Shown in pieces: positions 18,137 through 27,407 of a DNA stretch of 64,000 bases. Both the position numbers and the translations under genes were made by a program. Source of the DNA: Rhizobium oryziradicis. GTDB lineage: Bacteria; Pseudomonadota; Alphaproteobacteria; Rhizobiales; Rhizobiaceae. A model generated the notes under the pieces. That model did not search any database. It was given only the letters and a program-made list of their open reading frames with translations, and was not told the DNA's origin. Every line of letters begins with the position of its first letter. Within the stretch, counting starts at the first letter, position 1. The DNA lies in contig NZ_MKIM01000033.1 of NCBI RefSeq assembly GCF_001939045.1, forward strand, positions 186,001 to 250,000, given 5' to 3'.

Positions 18137-19246
18137 ATGCGTTACCCAATCGAGAAAATACCGCTTTCTTCCTTGCTTTTGCCCATCAGTGTGGCGGGCG
18201 AAGCTTTGGTGCGTCTTGATGAGCGTTTAACGCATTCTGAGGTTGGATCGGGATTGATTGAGCGCATGCACTATTCGGATGCGGTGGGTTCGCTTTGGGT
18301 TGATGGCGAATTGGTTCATGTGGAAGATCTGGTTTTCCATGATGCCCGCATGGATACCCGCACACCGACCCACGAGCTGACCGTTGCACACCTGGTTTTG
18401 CGTTCACGACGCGACATCACCCAGCATCCCGCAGCATGGGCGCTGTCCAACCAAGGTCTTTCAAGGTTGCGGGGACGAGCGCTCGGAGATGGTGTCGCGC
18501 CCGTCAGCGATGCATCGGAACCCGTGTCAGAGCTTGAGATGGAGGGTGCATCGCCCGATCCAGATGCCGCTTTCATGGCAGAGCTTGACGAATTTGACGC
18601 CATTTTGAGGCGAAGCGAAACCCTAATGGCGCAGGTTGCTTTGGAGCGAAAAGCTGTGCTGGAGAGAGATCGCGCCGCCATCGTTTATGATGCCGATTGG
18701 AACGAGCCACAGCGCCTGCAAGATTGGCAGGAACTGCTGTCGGAGGTTGATGCTTTTCCACCTGTTCTGGCGGCCGCTATTTTGTTGGATGCCTGGCAGA
18801 GTGAGGAAGTGAGCGAGCACAGCCCCTGGCTGGGCCGGCTTTTGGCGGCGGCTTACTTAAGAAAAACCGGGACTACAACGTGCCATCTTACTGCGATTTC
18901 AGTCGGGCTTCGCGCGGTTGGGCGTGAGCGGCGCCATTCGAAAAACCGAACGCAGCGGCTGCTAGCAATTCTGGAAGCCTTTGAGCAAGCGGCGCGGCAG
19001 GGGATGAATGAGCATGACAGGCTGCTTCTGGCGCGCGGCGCGCTTGAGCGCCGTATCAAGGGCAGGCGTTCAAGCTCAAAGCTACCAGAGTTGATTGATC
19101 TGGTTTTGTCGCGCCCCCTTGTGTCGGCCGGGCTTGTGGCAAAAACGCTCAACACAACGCCGCAAGGCGCGCTGAAATTGATCGCCGAGTTACCCTTGCG
19201 CGAATTGACGGGGAGGGGCCGTTTTCGGGCCTGGGGCATTCTGTAA
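18137..19246 (+). CDS. DUF1612/HTH protein of the plasmid-borne RHE_PE00001 family
   Basis: The 369-residue protein resembles a family common on rhizobial plasmids. The N-terminal DUF1612-like part is seen in RMHYSDAVGSLWVDGELVHVEDLVFHDARMDTRTPTHEL and the following AWALSNQGLSRLRGR. The C-terminal part has a helix-turn-helix (SRPLVSAGLVAKTLNTTPQGALKLIAEL). Its function is unknown; a DNA-binding or Fic-like regulatory role has been suggested for such proteins. It starts about 290 bp after parS-like copy 2. Confidence 0.75.
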   Translation: MRYPIEKIPLSSLLLPISVAGEALVRLDERLTHSEVGSGLIERMHYSDAVGSLWVDGELVHVEDLVFHDARMDTRTPTHELTVAHLVLRSRRDITQHPAAWALSNQGLSRLRGRALGDGVAPVSDASEPVSELEMEGASPDPDAAFMAELDEFDAILRRSETLMAQVALERKAVLERDRAAIVYDADWNEPQRLQDWQELLSEVDAFPPVLAAAILLDAWQSEEVSEHSPWLGRLLAAAYLRKTGTTTCHLTAISVGLRAVGRERRHSKNRTQRLLAILEAFEQAARQGMNEHDRLLLARGALERRIKGRRSSSKLPELIDLVLSRPLVSAGLVAKTLNTTPQGALKLIAELPLRELTGRGRFRAWGIL

Positions 19247-19257
19247 ATAGAAAGGTG

Positions 19258-19285
19258 ACAGCGCCGGTAGGATAAGCGGCGCTGT
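19258..19285. terminator. Convergent hairpin
   Basis: ACAGCGCC and GGCGCTGT pair across a 12-base loop between the convergent DUF1612-type and binding-protein genes. There is no T run, so it is moderate evidence for a terminator. Confidence 0.45.
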
Positions 19286-19304
19286 TGGTGTGGTTCGAGG
19301 GCGG

Positions 19305-20402
19305 TTACTTGCCCCAGATTGCCTTGTAGGCATCTCGATAACCGTTGTCAGGATCAAATGAGTTTTTCGGCCCGCCGTCGAATTCGACATTGTCTGCCGT
19401 CACCACATGCAGTGGTGAAACATAACCCGACCATTTCTCGCCCGCCAAAGCACGGTTCATTTCATCCACCAGCTGCCAGCCCTGCAAGTTGAGCGGCTCG
19501 GCCACCGTCACAGATTGATACTGTTTGGCGCGAATGCGCTGATAAGCGCTTTCAGAACCGTCGCCTGCGGCCACGCTCTTGGGTGCGCCGTCGCCCGGTA
19601 TTCCGGCCGATTGCAAGGATGGTCCCATGAAATCAAAATAGATGTCGTTGATCGCCAGCGAATGCGTCCACTTTGCTCCGTATTTTTGCAAAAGGGTGGT
19701 GGTCAGTTGCGGCATGCGTTGCGAGGTCTCGGCAATCGGGGTGTCAACATATTCCAAAACGGTGCCACCGAGTTTGAGGATTTCCTCTTTCATCTTGTCG
19801 GCTTTGGCGATGGCAATGGCATAGGTGGAGTCGGTGAAAATGATCACACCGGGTTTGCCGCCAGCATCCACATAGGCGTAATCTGCCGCAGCTTTCGAGA
19901 CTTCCATGGCATCGGTGGTGACATTGGCAAAGACGCCTACATCAGGCACGGGGCCGACAGCCGGGGCTGCGTGCCAGGACACCATGGGGATCTTGGCTTT
20001 CTTGGCGGCTTCCATGGCGGGCTTTTGCTCAACGGCATCAAAGCCATTGATGATGATCCCATCGGGCTGCAATGTCATGGCCTGACCAAAGGCGGCTGTT
20101 CTGCCGCCAATCGAGCCACCACTATCGAGAACGGTAACAGTCCAGCCAATCGCGGCCGCCGCTTCCTGAATGCCTGTGGTGACGCCAAGAATGCCGCCGT
20201 TTTTCATATCTGCGGCAACAACCACAATTTTCTTGGCGGCTTGCGCTTTTGGCCCGGTGGTTGGTCCATCCCATTTGGAAACTTTGCTGGCGTATTTGGC
20301 AACCACAGCCTTGGCATCGGCCATGCTGTCTGCGAAAGCTGGTCCTGCAATCATCCCCCCAAGAATGATGGCTGTTGTGGTCATGAAATCTCTGCGTTTC
20401 AT
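19305..20402 (-). CDS. Sugar ABC importer (CUT2), periplasmic binding protein
   Basis: The 365-residue RbsB-like protein (peripla_BP_4 fold) starts with MKRRDFMTTTAIILGGMIAGPAFA, a Tat-like signal peptide with twin Arg. The body shows AAMTLQPDGIIINGFDAVEQKPAMEAAKKAKIPMVSWHA-type repeats of ribose-binding proteins. It is the last gene of an operon with the permease and ATPase. The sugar is unknown. Confidence 0.88.
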   Translation of the reverse strand: MKRRDFMTTTAIILGGMIAGPAFADSMADAKAVVAKYASKVSKWDGPTTGPKAQAAKKIVVVAADMKNGGILGVTTGIQEAAAAIGWTVTVLDSGGSIGGRTAAFGQAMTLQPDGIIINGFDAVEQKPAMEAAKKAKIPMVSWHAAPAVGPVPDVGVFANVTTDAMEVSKAAADYAYVDAGGKPGVIIFTDSTYAIAIAKADKMKEEILKLGGTVLEYVDTPIAETSQRMPQLTTTLLQKYGAKWTHSLAINDIYFDFMGPSLQSAGIPGDGAPKSVAAGDGSESAYQRIRAKQYQSVTVAEPLNLQGWQLVDEMNRALAGEKWSGYVSPLHVVTADNVEFDGGPKNSFDPDNGYRDAYKAIWGK

Positions 20403-20437
20403 CGTGTTTTCCTCCCAGTGAATACGAATGACAGATA

Positions 20438-21505
20438 TTATTCAGATTTTACGGCTGCAGCTGGAGCCGAATTGGACTTAGAGAGAAGTCCCGCCGTGCC
20501 ACGGCGGCGTTGGGCATAGCCCGCGATGCCAATGGCAATCAGCAGCGTGACACCGTTAAACATTGGCTCGACAAAGAAGGAGCCGCCCAATTGCTGAATG
20601 CCGGCAATGCCGACGGCAAGGATGATCACGCCAATCATGGTGCCCCAGACGTTGACGCGGCCCGGTTTGATGGTGGTTGAGCCAAGAAATGCACCCACAA
20701 GCGCAGGTAGAAGGTATTCAAGCCCGACACTTGCCTGACCAATGCGCAGTTTGGAGGCCAGCAGCACGCCTGCGACGGCTGACAACGTGCCCGAGGCGAT
20801 AAATGCACCGATGACAAAGCGGCGAACAGGAATGCCGTTCAAAGCGGCAGCTTTGGGGTTGGCTCCAATGGCATAGATGTAGCGGCCAATCGGCAGATAT
20901 TCGAGCACAATCCACATCACCACGGCCAGCACGATGACATAGAGACCGGTGATGGGCAGGCCAAACACCATGGTGCCGTTGAGTGCATAGAAACCATCCG
21001 GCAACATGCCAATCATTTGCCGCCCGCCGGTGTGCCACAGCGCCAACGCATAGATCACGGTTCCGGTGCCAAGAGTGGCGATAAAGCTATCGATTTTTGC
21101 GACTTCGACCAGAATGCCATTCAGGAAGCCGGTGGCAGCACCCAGCAACAGCACCACAAGCACGGCAACAGGCCACGGAAAACCGTAGAGGGTTTGCAAG
21201 CTGATGGCCAAAATATGCCAAAGCACAATGCCATAGCCAATGGTCAGATCAATACGGCCTGCCGCCATCGGAATCATCGCCGCCAACGACAAAATGGCAA
21301 TAATGGTCTTGTTGGAAATGATAGATCGCAGGTTCAGCACGGTCGGAAACGTATCGGGCAACAGTACACAAAACAGCAAGGTCAGCAGGACGGTGAGGAT
21401 GACCAGTCCATAGACTGGCACCAACCGTTGCACTTTGGCCATAAAGCTGAGGCCTTTCATTTCGGCTTTGGTGGGTTCAAGTGCTGTGGAGCGAATGGAC
21501 TGCAT
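20438..21505 (-). CDS. Sugar ABC importer (CUT2), permease (RbsC type)
   Basis: The 355-residue RbsC-like permease has about ten helices with SLAAMIPMAAGRIDLTIGYGI, GFLNGILVEVAKIDSFIATLGT and GAFLGSTTIKPGRVNVWGT, all family motifs. It lies between the ATPase and the binding protein. Confidence 0.93.
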   Translation of the reverse strand: MQSIRSTALEPTKAEMKGLSFMAKVQRLVPVYGLVILTVLLTLLFCVLLPDTFPTVLNLRSIISNKTIIAILSLAAMIPMAAGRIDLTIGYGIVLWHILAISLQTLYGFPWPVAVLVVLLLGAATGFLNGILVEVAKIDSFIATLGTGTVIYALALWHTGGRQMIGMLPDGFYALNGTMVFGLPITGLYVIVLAVVMWIVLEYLPIGRYIYAIGANPKAAALNGIPVRRFVIGAFIASGTLSAVAGVLLASKLRIGQASVGLEYLLPALVGAFLGSTTIKPGRVNVWGTMIGVIILAVGIAGIQQLGGSFFVEPMFNGVTLLIAIGIAGYAQRRRGTAGLLSKSNSAPAAAVKSE

Positions 21506-21519
21506 GACGATCTCCCAGA

Positions 21520-23016
21520 TCAGGCCGCTTCAGAAGCGGAAGCCGCAGCAATCACGGCGGAGGTTGTGAGATTGGTACCGGACAATTCGCGAACAATCTG
21601 TCCGCGAGAAAAGACCAGAGCGCGATGGCAAATATGGGCAATTTCCTCGAAGTCGGTGGAAATCACCAAAACGGCAAGGCCTTCCTCGACGGCAGAGGCG
21701 ATCAGGCGATAGATGTCGGCTTTGGCACCCACATCGACACCGGCGGTGGGATCTTCGGCAATCAATAATTTCCGCCCCGTCGTGAGCCAGCGGCCAACGA
21801 CGACTTTCTGCTGATTGCCGCCTGAAAGAGCCTCAATCGCCAAAGATTGATCATTGGGCCGCAGCCCCACCTTGTCGCCAATTGCGGCGGCCTGCTCAGC
21901 CTCGCAAGCAGGGGAGAGGAAATCGAATAAACGCCTGCCAGACGCACCGGGATTGAGATAGGTGTTTTCCCGAAGCGAGAGCGACATCGCCACAGATTCC
22001 TCGGTGCGGTCACGGGCAATCAAGCCAATGCCGGAGGCGATGGCAGAGACCGTGCTGGACAGATCCGGGCTTTCTCCGCGAATGGTGACATCACCGCGCG
22101 ACGGCTCGCAGCCAAACAGGGCACGACCTATCAACTCTTGCCCAGCACCACGCAGACCCACGAGGCCCAGCAGCTCGCCCTGATGCAGATCGAAAGAAAC
22201 CGGACCCGCACCGCTGCATCTGAGATTGCGCACCCGCACGATTGGTGCGCCAATCGGTGTTTCTGAACGGGTGAACAGTTGATCGGCCTTGCGGCCAACG
22301 ATCATGCGGATCAACTCGTCGGGATTGGTGTCTTGCACCGGTGTCTGGCCCACCAAGCGGCCATCGCGCAGCACGGCGACTCTATCAGCAATGCGGAAAA
22401 TTTCATCAAGGCGGTGCGAGACGTAAATCATCGCCACGCCGCGCTCTTTTAAAGGGCGGATGGCCTGAAACAGACGCTCAACCTCATCGGCGGGCAGGCT
22501 GGCGGTTGGCTCGTCCAGCACCAGAACATCGGCTTCAACGGCAAGCGCGCGGGCAATGGCAACCAGTGATTTTTCGGTGCGGGTCAAATCCTGAACGCGG
22601 GTGGAGGGATCAAAATCGCAGCCAACCAGCTTCAAAGCCTCGGCTGTGCGCCGGTCCGTCGCACCCCAGTCAATCAGCTTTTTACGCATGGAAAAGCCTT
22701 GGGCCAGACCGACATTTTCGCCCACGGTCATCCATTCGATCAAGCCGAGATCTTGATGGATAAAGGCAACGGATTGGCGCTCATTGGGTTTGGGTGGCCG
22801 GTGGTGATAGGGCTGGCCGCGAAACAGAATGTCTCCACCATCGGGTTTGTAAATACCAGCAAGCGTTTTGATGAGGGTTGATTTGCCAGCACCGTTTTCG
22901 CCCAGAAGTGCGAGGATTTCGCCAGCCTTCAGATCGAGCGACACGTCGGTCAGGGCTTTGGTGCCGCCGAAATCTTTTGAGACGGCACGAAATTCCAAAA
23001 GCGTATTGTGATCCAT
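21520..23016 (-). CDS. Sugar ABC importer (CUT2), dual ATP-binding protein (RbsA type)
   Basis: The 498-residue protein has two ATPase domains: Walker A GENGAGKST and LDEPTASLPADEVERLF in the first, LSGGNQQKVVVGRWL and LIAEDPTAGVDVGAK in the second. The second Walker A is degenerate (GLRGAGQEL), usual in RbsA. The ATG at 23016 follows GGGAGGAG, better than an upstream start. It is the first gene of the operon and has a LacI-like palindrome at 23050. Confidence 0.93.
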   Translation of the reverse strand: MDHNTLLEFRAVSKDFGGTKALTDVSLDLKAGEILALLGENGAGKSTLIKTLAGIYKPDGGDILFRGQPYHHRPPKPNERQSVAFIHQDLGLIEWMTVGENVGLAQGFSMRKKLIDWGATDRRTAEALKLVGCDFDPSTRVQDLTRTEKSLVAIARALAVEADVLVLDEPTASLPADEVERLFQAIRPLKERGVAMIYVSHRLDEIFRIADRVAVLRDGRLVGQTPVQDTNPDELIRMIVGRKADQLFTRSETPIGAPIVRVRNLRCSGAGPVSFDLHQGELLGLVGLRGAGQELIGRALFGCEPSRGDVTIRGESPDLSSTVSAIASGIGLIARDRTEESVAMSLSLRENTYLNPGASGRRLFDFLSPACEAEQAAAIGDKVGLRPNDQSLAIEALSGGNQQKVVVGRWLTTGRKLLIAEDPTAGVDVGAKADIYRLIASAVEEGLAVLVISTDFEEIAHICHRALVFSRGQIVRELSGTNLTTSAVIAAASASEAA

Positions 23017-23049
23017 CTGCTCCTCCCAAAGCGCGATTGAGATGAACAT

Positions 23050-23065
23050 ATGTTATCGATAACAT
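23050..23065. promoter_or_regulatory. LacI-type operator palindrome before the sugar ABC operon
   Basis: Perfect palindrome ATGTTATCGATAACAT with a central CG, typical of LacI/GalR operators, about 35 bp before the ATPase start. No LacI-family gene lies in the window, so the regulator would be elsewhere. Confidence 0.6.
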
Positions 23066-23149
23066 TTCTGTCAAGCGATGAAACGCGCAAGCGACAGACA
23101 GCGTCATCACGCTTGCGATAGCCGCGAAAACCTTCCCATTTGCACTGAC

Positions 23150-23184
23150 AAAAATACCCCGAAGTGAGCAAGCACTTCGGGGTA
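23150..23184 (-). terminator. Rho-independent terminator of the TRAP operon
   Basis: On the minus strand TACCCCGAAGTG and CACTTCGGGGTA form a perfect 12-bp stem with a 6-base loop, followed by TTTTTG. It starts 25 bases after the DctP stop. Confidence 0.9.
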
Positions 23185-23208
23185 TGGACAGATTATAAAT
23201 GCCAGTCT

Positions 23209-24219
23209 TTACTTACGCATGTCGGCCAAAATGGCTTGAACGCGGTCCACCACGTCAGCGCCGATTTCTTTCTTGTGCTTCTCGTAGACCACTTGCGATT
23301 TTTCGAGCATTTTCTTGTGTTCTTCAGGCGAAAGCGTGTTGAATTTCACGCCCGCGGCTTCAATTTTCTGAAGCGATGTCTTGTTGAGCTCGGTAATGAC
23401 CTTGCGCTCAACATCGCGGCCAACAACAGCACAATCCTTCAGCGCCTTTTGCTCATCAGGCGAATAGGTGTCGAAAATTGCTTTGGAGAACATGAACAGG
23501 AATGGGGTGTAGGCGTGTCGGGTCTCGCTGACATAGGACTGCACCTCGTAGAATTTCGAGGTGTCGATGGTCACATAGGGGTTTTCCTGCGCGTCAATTG
23601 CCTTGGTTTCCAGAGCCGAGAAGACTTCGCCGAAGGCCATGGGCGTCGCATTGGCTCCAAAATTGTCGAAGGTATCGAGGAAGATATTGTTCTGCATGAC
23701 GCGAACCTTCATGCCCTCCAGATCCTCCCACTTTGTCACGGGGCGCTTGGAGTTGGAAAGGTTGCGAAAGCCATTTTCCCAATAGGCGAGATTAACGAGA
23801 CCCACGTCGAGCAGCTTTTTGTTGAGGAAATCGCCAAACTCGCCATCCATCACCTTGTAGGCTTCTTCCTGATTGGCAAACAGGAAGGGCAGGTCAAAGA
23901 CGCCAAGGGCTGGCACAATGCCCACGAGAGGAGAGGAAGAGCTGACCACACCTTCTTGCACACCAGAGCGCAGCGCTTGCGTCGCTTGCAAATCGCCTCC
24001 CAATGCGCCGCCCCAGAAGGCGGTGATTTTCATTTTGCCACCGGATTTTTCATCAAGGCAGGTTTGCATGGCCTTGATGCCCGCCCCCACGGGATGGTCG
24101 GCGTTAATACCGTTGGATACACGCATATTGCGATTGCTGAATTCGGCATAGGCCGGTGCGGCCAGCAAGGTGGATGCCGCCAAAATGGCAGCGGTTGCTG
24201 TGGTGATGTACTTTCTCAT
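23209..24219 (-). CDS. TRAP transporter, DctP-type binding protein
   Basis: The 336-residue periplasmic protein has a signal peptide (KYITTATAAILAASTLLAAPAYA). Motifs include LGVFDLPFLFANQEEAYKVMDGEFG, YWENGFRNLSNSKRPV and GMKVRVMQNNIFLDTFDNFGANATPMAFGEVFSALETKAIDAQENP, which contains the conserved Arg that holds an organic acid carboxylate. TRAP importers use the sodium gradient. It is the last gene of the operon; sugar-acid uptake is inferred from the enzymes nearby. Confidence 0.92.
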   Translation of the reverse strand: MRKYITTATAAILAASTLLAAPAYAEFSNRNMRVSNGINADHPVGAGIKAMQTCLDEKSGGKMKITAFWGGALGGDLQATQALRSGVQEGVVSSSSPLVGIVPALGVFDLPFLFANQEEAYKVMDGEFGDFLNKKLLDVGLVNLAYWENGFRNLSNSKRPVTKWEDLEGMKVRVMQNNIFLDTFDNFGANATPMAFGEVFSALETKAIDAQENPYVTIDTSKFYEVQSYVSETRHAYTPFLFMFSKAIFDTYSPDEQKALKDCAVVGRDVERKVITELNKTSLQKIEAAGVKFNTLSPEEHKKMLEKSQVVYEKHKKEIGADVVDRVQAILADMRK

Positions 24220-24264
24220 ACTATCCTCCCAAGGTTAGAGAAAGAGATCGGAATCGGTGGCGCT

Positions 24265-25542
24265 TTAGTAGAGCCACCGGGCAGGAACCAGAACCAGATC
24301 TGGAAACAGGACCAACAGGAAAAGCACGGCAATTTCTGCGAGCAGAAACGGCAGAACGCCGTGAATAACGCGGCCAAGCGGCACGCGACCGACGCCGCTG
24401 ACCACGTTGAGCACCACGCCAACCGGCGGGGTGAGAAGGCCGATGCAGGTGTTCATGATGAACAGCACACCAAAATAAACAGGATCAATCCCGGCCATTT
24501 TGATAATTGGCAGCAAAACCGGGGTCAGGATCAAAATGGTTGGTGTGAGATCAAGGGCTGTGCCGACAATCAGCACCAGCACCATGATGACCAACATCAG
24601 CAATTTTGGCCGGTCAATCAGGGGTTCAATATAACCGCTGACTTCAGCCGGAATATTGGCAGCCGTGATAAGCCATGCCGACACCAGAGCGGCGCAGACC
24701 AAAAACATGATCACAGCCGTGGTTTTGGCAGCTTGCAGAAACACGCCCGGCAGATCACGAAACTTCAGTTCTTTATAGATGAAAATGCCGACAAACATCG
24801 CATACATGGCAGCCACCACAGCGGCTTCCGTGGGCGTCACGACCCCTGCCTTGATGCCGCCCAGAATAATCACCGGCATGCCCAGCGCCCATGCGGCCCG
24901 ACCCGTGACCTTAAGGCGCTCTTTACCCGGAACGCGGGGCAGGGGCTGAACATTGTCTTTGCGGGCAACGAACAGCCAGGTGATGACCAGTGAAATACCC
25001 ATCATCAAACCCGGCACCACGCCCGCCATGAACAGTTTGGTGATGGAGACATTGGCGGCCACGCCAAAGACAATGAAGGCCATGGAAGGTGGAATAATCG
25101 GGGCAATAATACCGCCAGCCGCAATCAATCCGGCAGAGCGTGGCACGTTATAACCAGCTTTTGCCATCATCGGGATGAGCACCGCGGCAAGGGCTGCGGT
25201 ATCGGCGGCAGCCGAGCCGGAGATGCTGGCCATGATGACGGCTGCTGCAATGGCAACCAGTCCAAGGCCCCCGCGAATATGGCCAACGCAGGCAATGGCA
25301 AAATCAATGATGCGGCGCGACAGCCCGCCGGAATTCATCAATTCACCGGCGAGAATGAAGAAGGGAATGGCCAAAAGCGTAAATGTATCGACGCCCGCGA
25401 TCATGTTTTGCGCAATGATCTGCGAGTTGAACATGCCCATATACCACATCAGCGTGATGCCGCAGAGCATCAGCGAAAAGGCAACTGGCACGCCAATGGC
25501 CATGGCACCGAGCAAGGACGAGATGAAAACAAGAAGGGTCAT
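24265..25542 (-). CDS. TRAP transporter, large permease (DctM type)
   Basis: The 425-residue protein has about 12 transmembrane helices and the family motifs FFILAGELMNSGGLSRRIIDFA, AVIMASISGSAAADTAALAAVLIPMM and GGIIAPIIPPSMAFIVFG. It shares one base of its start with the DctQ stop (TGATG). It forms the transport core with DctQ. Confidence 0.93.
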   Translation of the reverse strand: MTLLVFISSLLGAMAIGVPVAFSLMLCGITLMWYMGMFNSQIIAQNMIAGVDTFTLLAIPFFILAGELMNSGGLSRRIIDFAIACVGHIRGGLGLVAIAAAVIMASISGSAAADTAALAAVLIPMMAKAGYNVPRSAGLIAAGGIIAPIIPPSMAFIVFGVAANVSITKLFMAGVVPGLMMGISLVITWLFVARKDNVQPLPRVPGKERLKVTGRAAWALGMPVIILGGIKAGVVTPTEAAVVAAMYAMFVGIFIYKELKFRDLPGVFLQAAKTTAVIMFLVCAALVSAWLITAANIPAEVSGYIEPLIDRPKLLMLVIMVLVLIVGTALDLTPTILILTPVLLPIIKMAGIDPVYFGVLFIMNTCIGLLTPPVGVVLNVVSGVGRVPLGRVIHGVLPFLLAEIAVLFLLVLFPDLVLVPARWLY

Positions 25543-26078
25543 CAGAGGCGCTCCTTCATGTGCTCAATTGCGGCACCTTCACCAGCAAAGGCCGCAATTT
25601 CATCCTCTGTGATTTTACCTGTTGCGAGGCGAAACAGACGCTCCAACGTCACCAGGAAAATACCGGCCCCGCAGAAAAGCCCAATGCCATAGACCCAGCC
25701 CATGGATAGTCCGGTCACGGGTGCGACCATGGAGGCATTGATGGGTAATTGTTTCCATGTGCCGAGAAAAAACACGCTGGCGCACAGAAGAATGACAAGA
25801 TTAGACAGTGCCATCAGCACCAATCGCCCACCGCGTCCAAATTTGGCAACGATGGTTTCAACGCCCATATTGAGGTTTTCCCGGTGCACCACCACGGCAC
25901 CAATGAAGGTGAGCCAGACGAAGAAATAGCGGGCCATTTCCTCAGACACGGCAATGCCGGAATTAAACCCATAGCGCATGACGACGTTGACAAAGACCAT
26001 CAACACCATGCCCGCCAACATGATGACCAAAAGAGCATCGAGAAAGCGGAAAAACCAATGAATAAGTGTTTTGATCAT
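25542..26078 (-). CDS. TRAP transporter, small permease (DctQ type)
   Basis: The 178-residue protein has four predicted helices and VVMRYGFNSGIAVSEEMARYFFVWLTFIGAVVVHRENLNMGVE, typical of DctQ. It starts 4 bp after the dehydratase stop. It assists DctM. Confidence 0.9.
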   Translation of the reverse strand: MIKTLIHWFFRFLDALLVIMLAGMVLMVFVNVVMRYGFNSGIAVSEEMARYFFVWLTFIGAVVVHRENLNMGVETIVAKFGRGGRLVLMALSNLVILLCASVFFLGTWKQLPINASMVAPVTGLSMGWVYGIGLFCGAGIFLVTLERLFRLATGKITEDEIAAFAGEGAAIEHMKERL

Positions 26079-26082
26079 GGCG

Positions 26083-27252
26083 CTAAACCTTTTCGCTCAG
26101 GCCACGCATGGCCAGATTGCGCATCAGGGCGCGGGTGCCAAATGTCCATTCCGGGCAGGCATCGCAGCGGTCCACCCAATTGATCAGGCGGCCAAGCAGG
26201 GGTGAGGCAATCTCGACCCGATCACCGATTTCATGGGTGAACCCTTGGCCGGGGCCGCGTCTGTCTTTGACCGGGGCAAACATGGTGCCGAGAAACAGCA
26301 CGGCACCATCGGGATATTGATGGTTGCGGTTGCGCAATTGCGACGCAAGCGATGCAGGCGTGCGGCTGATGGCTTCCATTGGGCTTTCGCCGGTCATGTC
26401 AAAACCGTCTGCGCCCACCACATGAAGGGAAACCCGAACCCGGCTTAGAACATCCAGCGTGAAAGCTTCATCAAACAGGCGAATAAAAGGGCCGATGGCG
26501 CAAGACGCATTGTTGTCTTTCGCCTTGCCCAGCAGCAAGGCGGAGCGGCCTTCGACATCGCGTAAATTCACGTCATTGCCAAGGGTGGCACCTAGAATTG
26601 TGCCGTCGGAGCGGATCACCAGCACAACTTCCGGCTCCGGGTTGTTCCACTCAGAGATTGGGTGAATTCCAACCATATCGCCGCAGCCAACCGAGGACAT
26701 CGGCTGTGCCTTGGTGAAAATCTCGGCGTCGGGACCAATGCCCACTTCCAGATATTGCGACCAGAGGTTCATCTCTTGCAGCAAGGTTTTGACGCGGGCC
26801 GCCTGCTCGGAGCCTGCTGCAATGCCGCGCAAATTATCGCCCAGCACGGGGGCTAAACGGGTACGAATGTCTTGCGCGCGGGCGCTATCGCCCCTTGCCT
26901 GTTCTTCGATGACGCGCTCCAACATGCTGTCAGCAAAGGTGACGCCCGCCGCTTTGACGGCCTGAAGATCAATCGGGGCGAGGAGATGACCTGCGGATTG
27001 GTTGAGAAAATCGTCGAGATGGCCCAGATCGGGCAGGTCGGTTGATTGTGCCAAGTGACCGGCGATGGCCTCGATCTCAAGAAGGCCAGAGACAGTTGCT
27101 GCGAACACACTGACATTCAGCACCCGTCCACCCCGGATCAGCACCGGACAAGGGCCATTCTCGGCATTGGACCAGACCCTCCCGATCAAGGTGGCGTCAG
27201 CGGCATCCTCTGGCAAAATCATGCCGGAATTCAACACATGTGTGGAATTCAA
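26083..27252 (-). CDS. FAH-family sugar-acid dehydratase, XylX-like
   Basis: The 389-residue protein belongs to the fumarylacetoacetate hydrolase family. Its body resembles Caulobacter XylX, the 2-keto-3-deoxy-xylonate dehydratase of the Weimberg pathway: GVTFADSMLERVIEEQARGD, LWSQYLEVGIGPDAEIFTKA, SEWNNPEPEVVLVI, LGNDVNLRDVEGRSALLLGKAKDNNASC and GQGFTHEIGD. It would convert a 2-keto-3-deoxy pentonate to 2-oxoglutarate semialdehyde. The start is TTG at 27252, chosen because GGAGGAG is well placed; an ATG at 27222 is possible. It leads the TRAP operon. The substrate is inferred. Confidence 0.83.
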   Translation of the reverse strand: MNSTHVLNSGMILPEDAADATLIGRVWSNAENGPCPVLIRGGRVLNVSVFAATVSGLLEIEAIAGHLAQSTDLPDLGHLDDFLNQSAGHLLAPIDLQAVKAAGVTFADSMLERVIEEQARGDSARAQDIRTRLAPVLGDNLRGIAAGSEQAARVKTLLQEMNLWSQYLEVGIGPDAEIFTKAQPMSSVGCGDMVGIHPISEWNNPEPEVVLVIRSDGTILGATLGNDVNLRDVEGRSALLLGKAKDNNASCAIGPFIRLFDEAFTLDVLSRVRVSLHVVGADGFDMTGESPMEAISRTPASLASQLRNRNHQYPDGAVLFLGTMFAPVKDRRGPGQGFTHEIGDRVEIASPLLGRLINWVDRCDACPEWTFGTRALMRNLAMRGLSEKV

Positions 27253-27300
27253 AGTCTCCTCCCTTATGCTTATCGACAGATAACCCTCCAGTCATCCGTT

Positions 27301-27325
27301 AAGTTGTCAGGATGTCTGACAACTT
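27301..27325. promoter_or_regulatory. Inverted repeat before the dehydratase-TRAP operon, likely GntR/FCD operator
   Basis: Arms AAGTTGTCAG and CTGACAACTT are perfect around a 5-base spacer, 49 bp before the dehydratase start. The TTGTC/GACAA core recurs in the palindrome at 29706. The FCD regulator gene lies between the two. Confidence 0.6.
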
Positions 27326-27407
27326 AATTCAAAAAGTTTTAATCAACCTTCCGGTGTTTGTCTAGTCGTTTGTCTGGGAGTTTGATTGTGACATTGGATT
27401 CACTCCA

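Noticed and set aside
19515..20519. 334-codon plus-strand frame
   Set aside because: Antisense to the sugar-binding protein; composition unlike a real protein.
23164..24993. Very long open frame (609 codons) on the plus strand
   Set aside because: It is antisense to the TRAP binding protein and large permease, is His/Gln/Asn-rich and matches no family; a shadow of the real genes.
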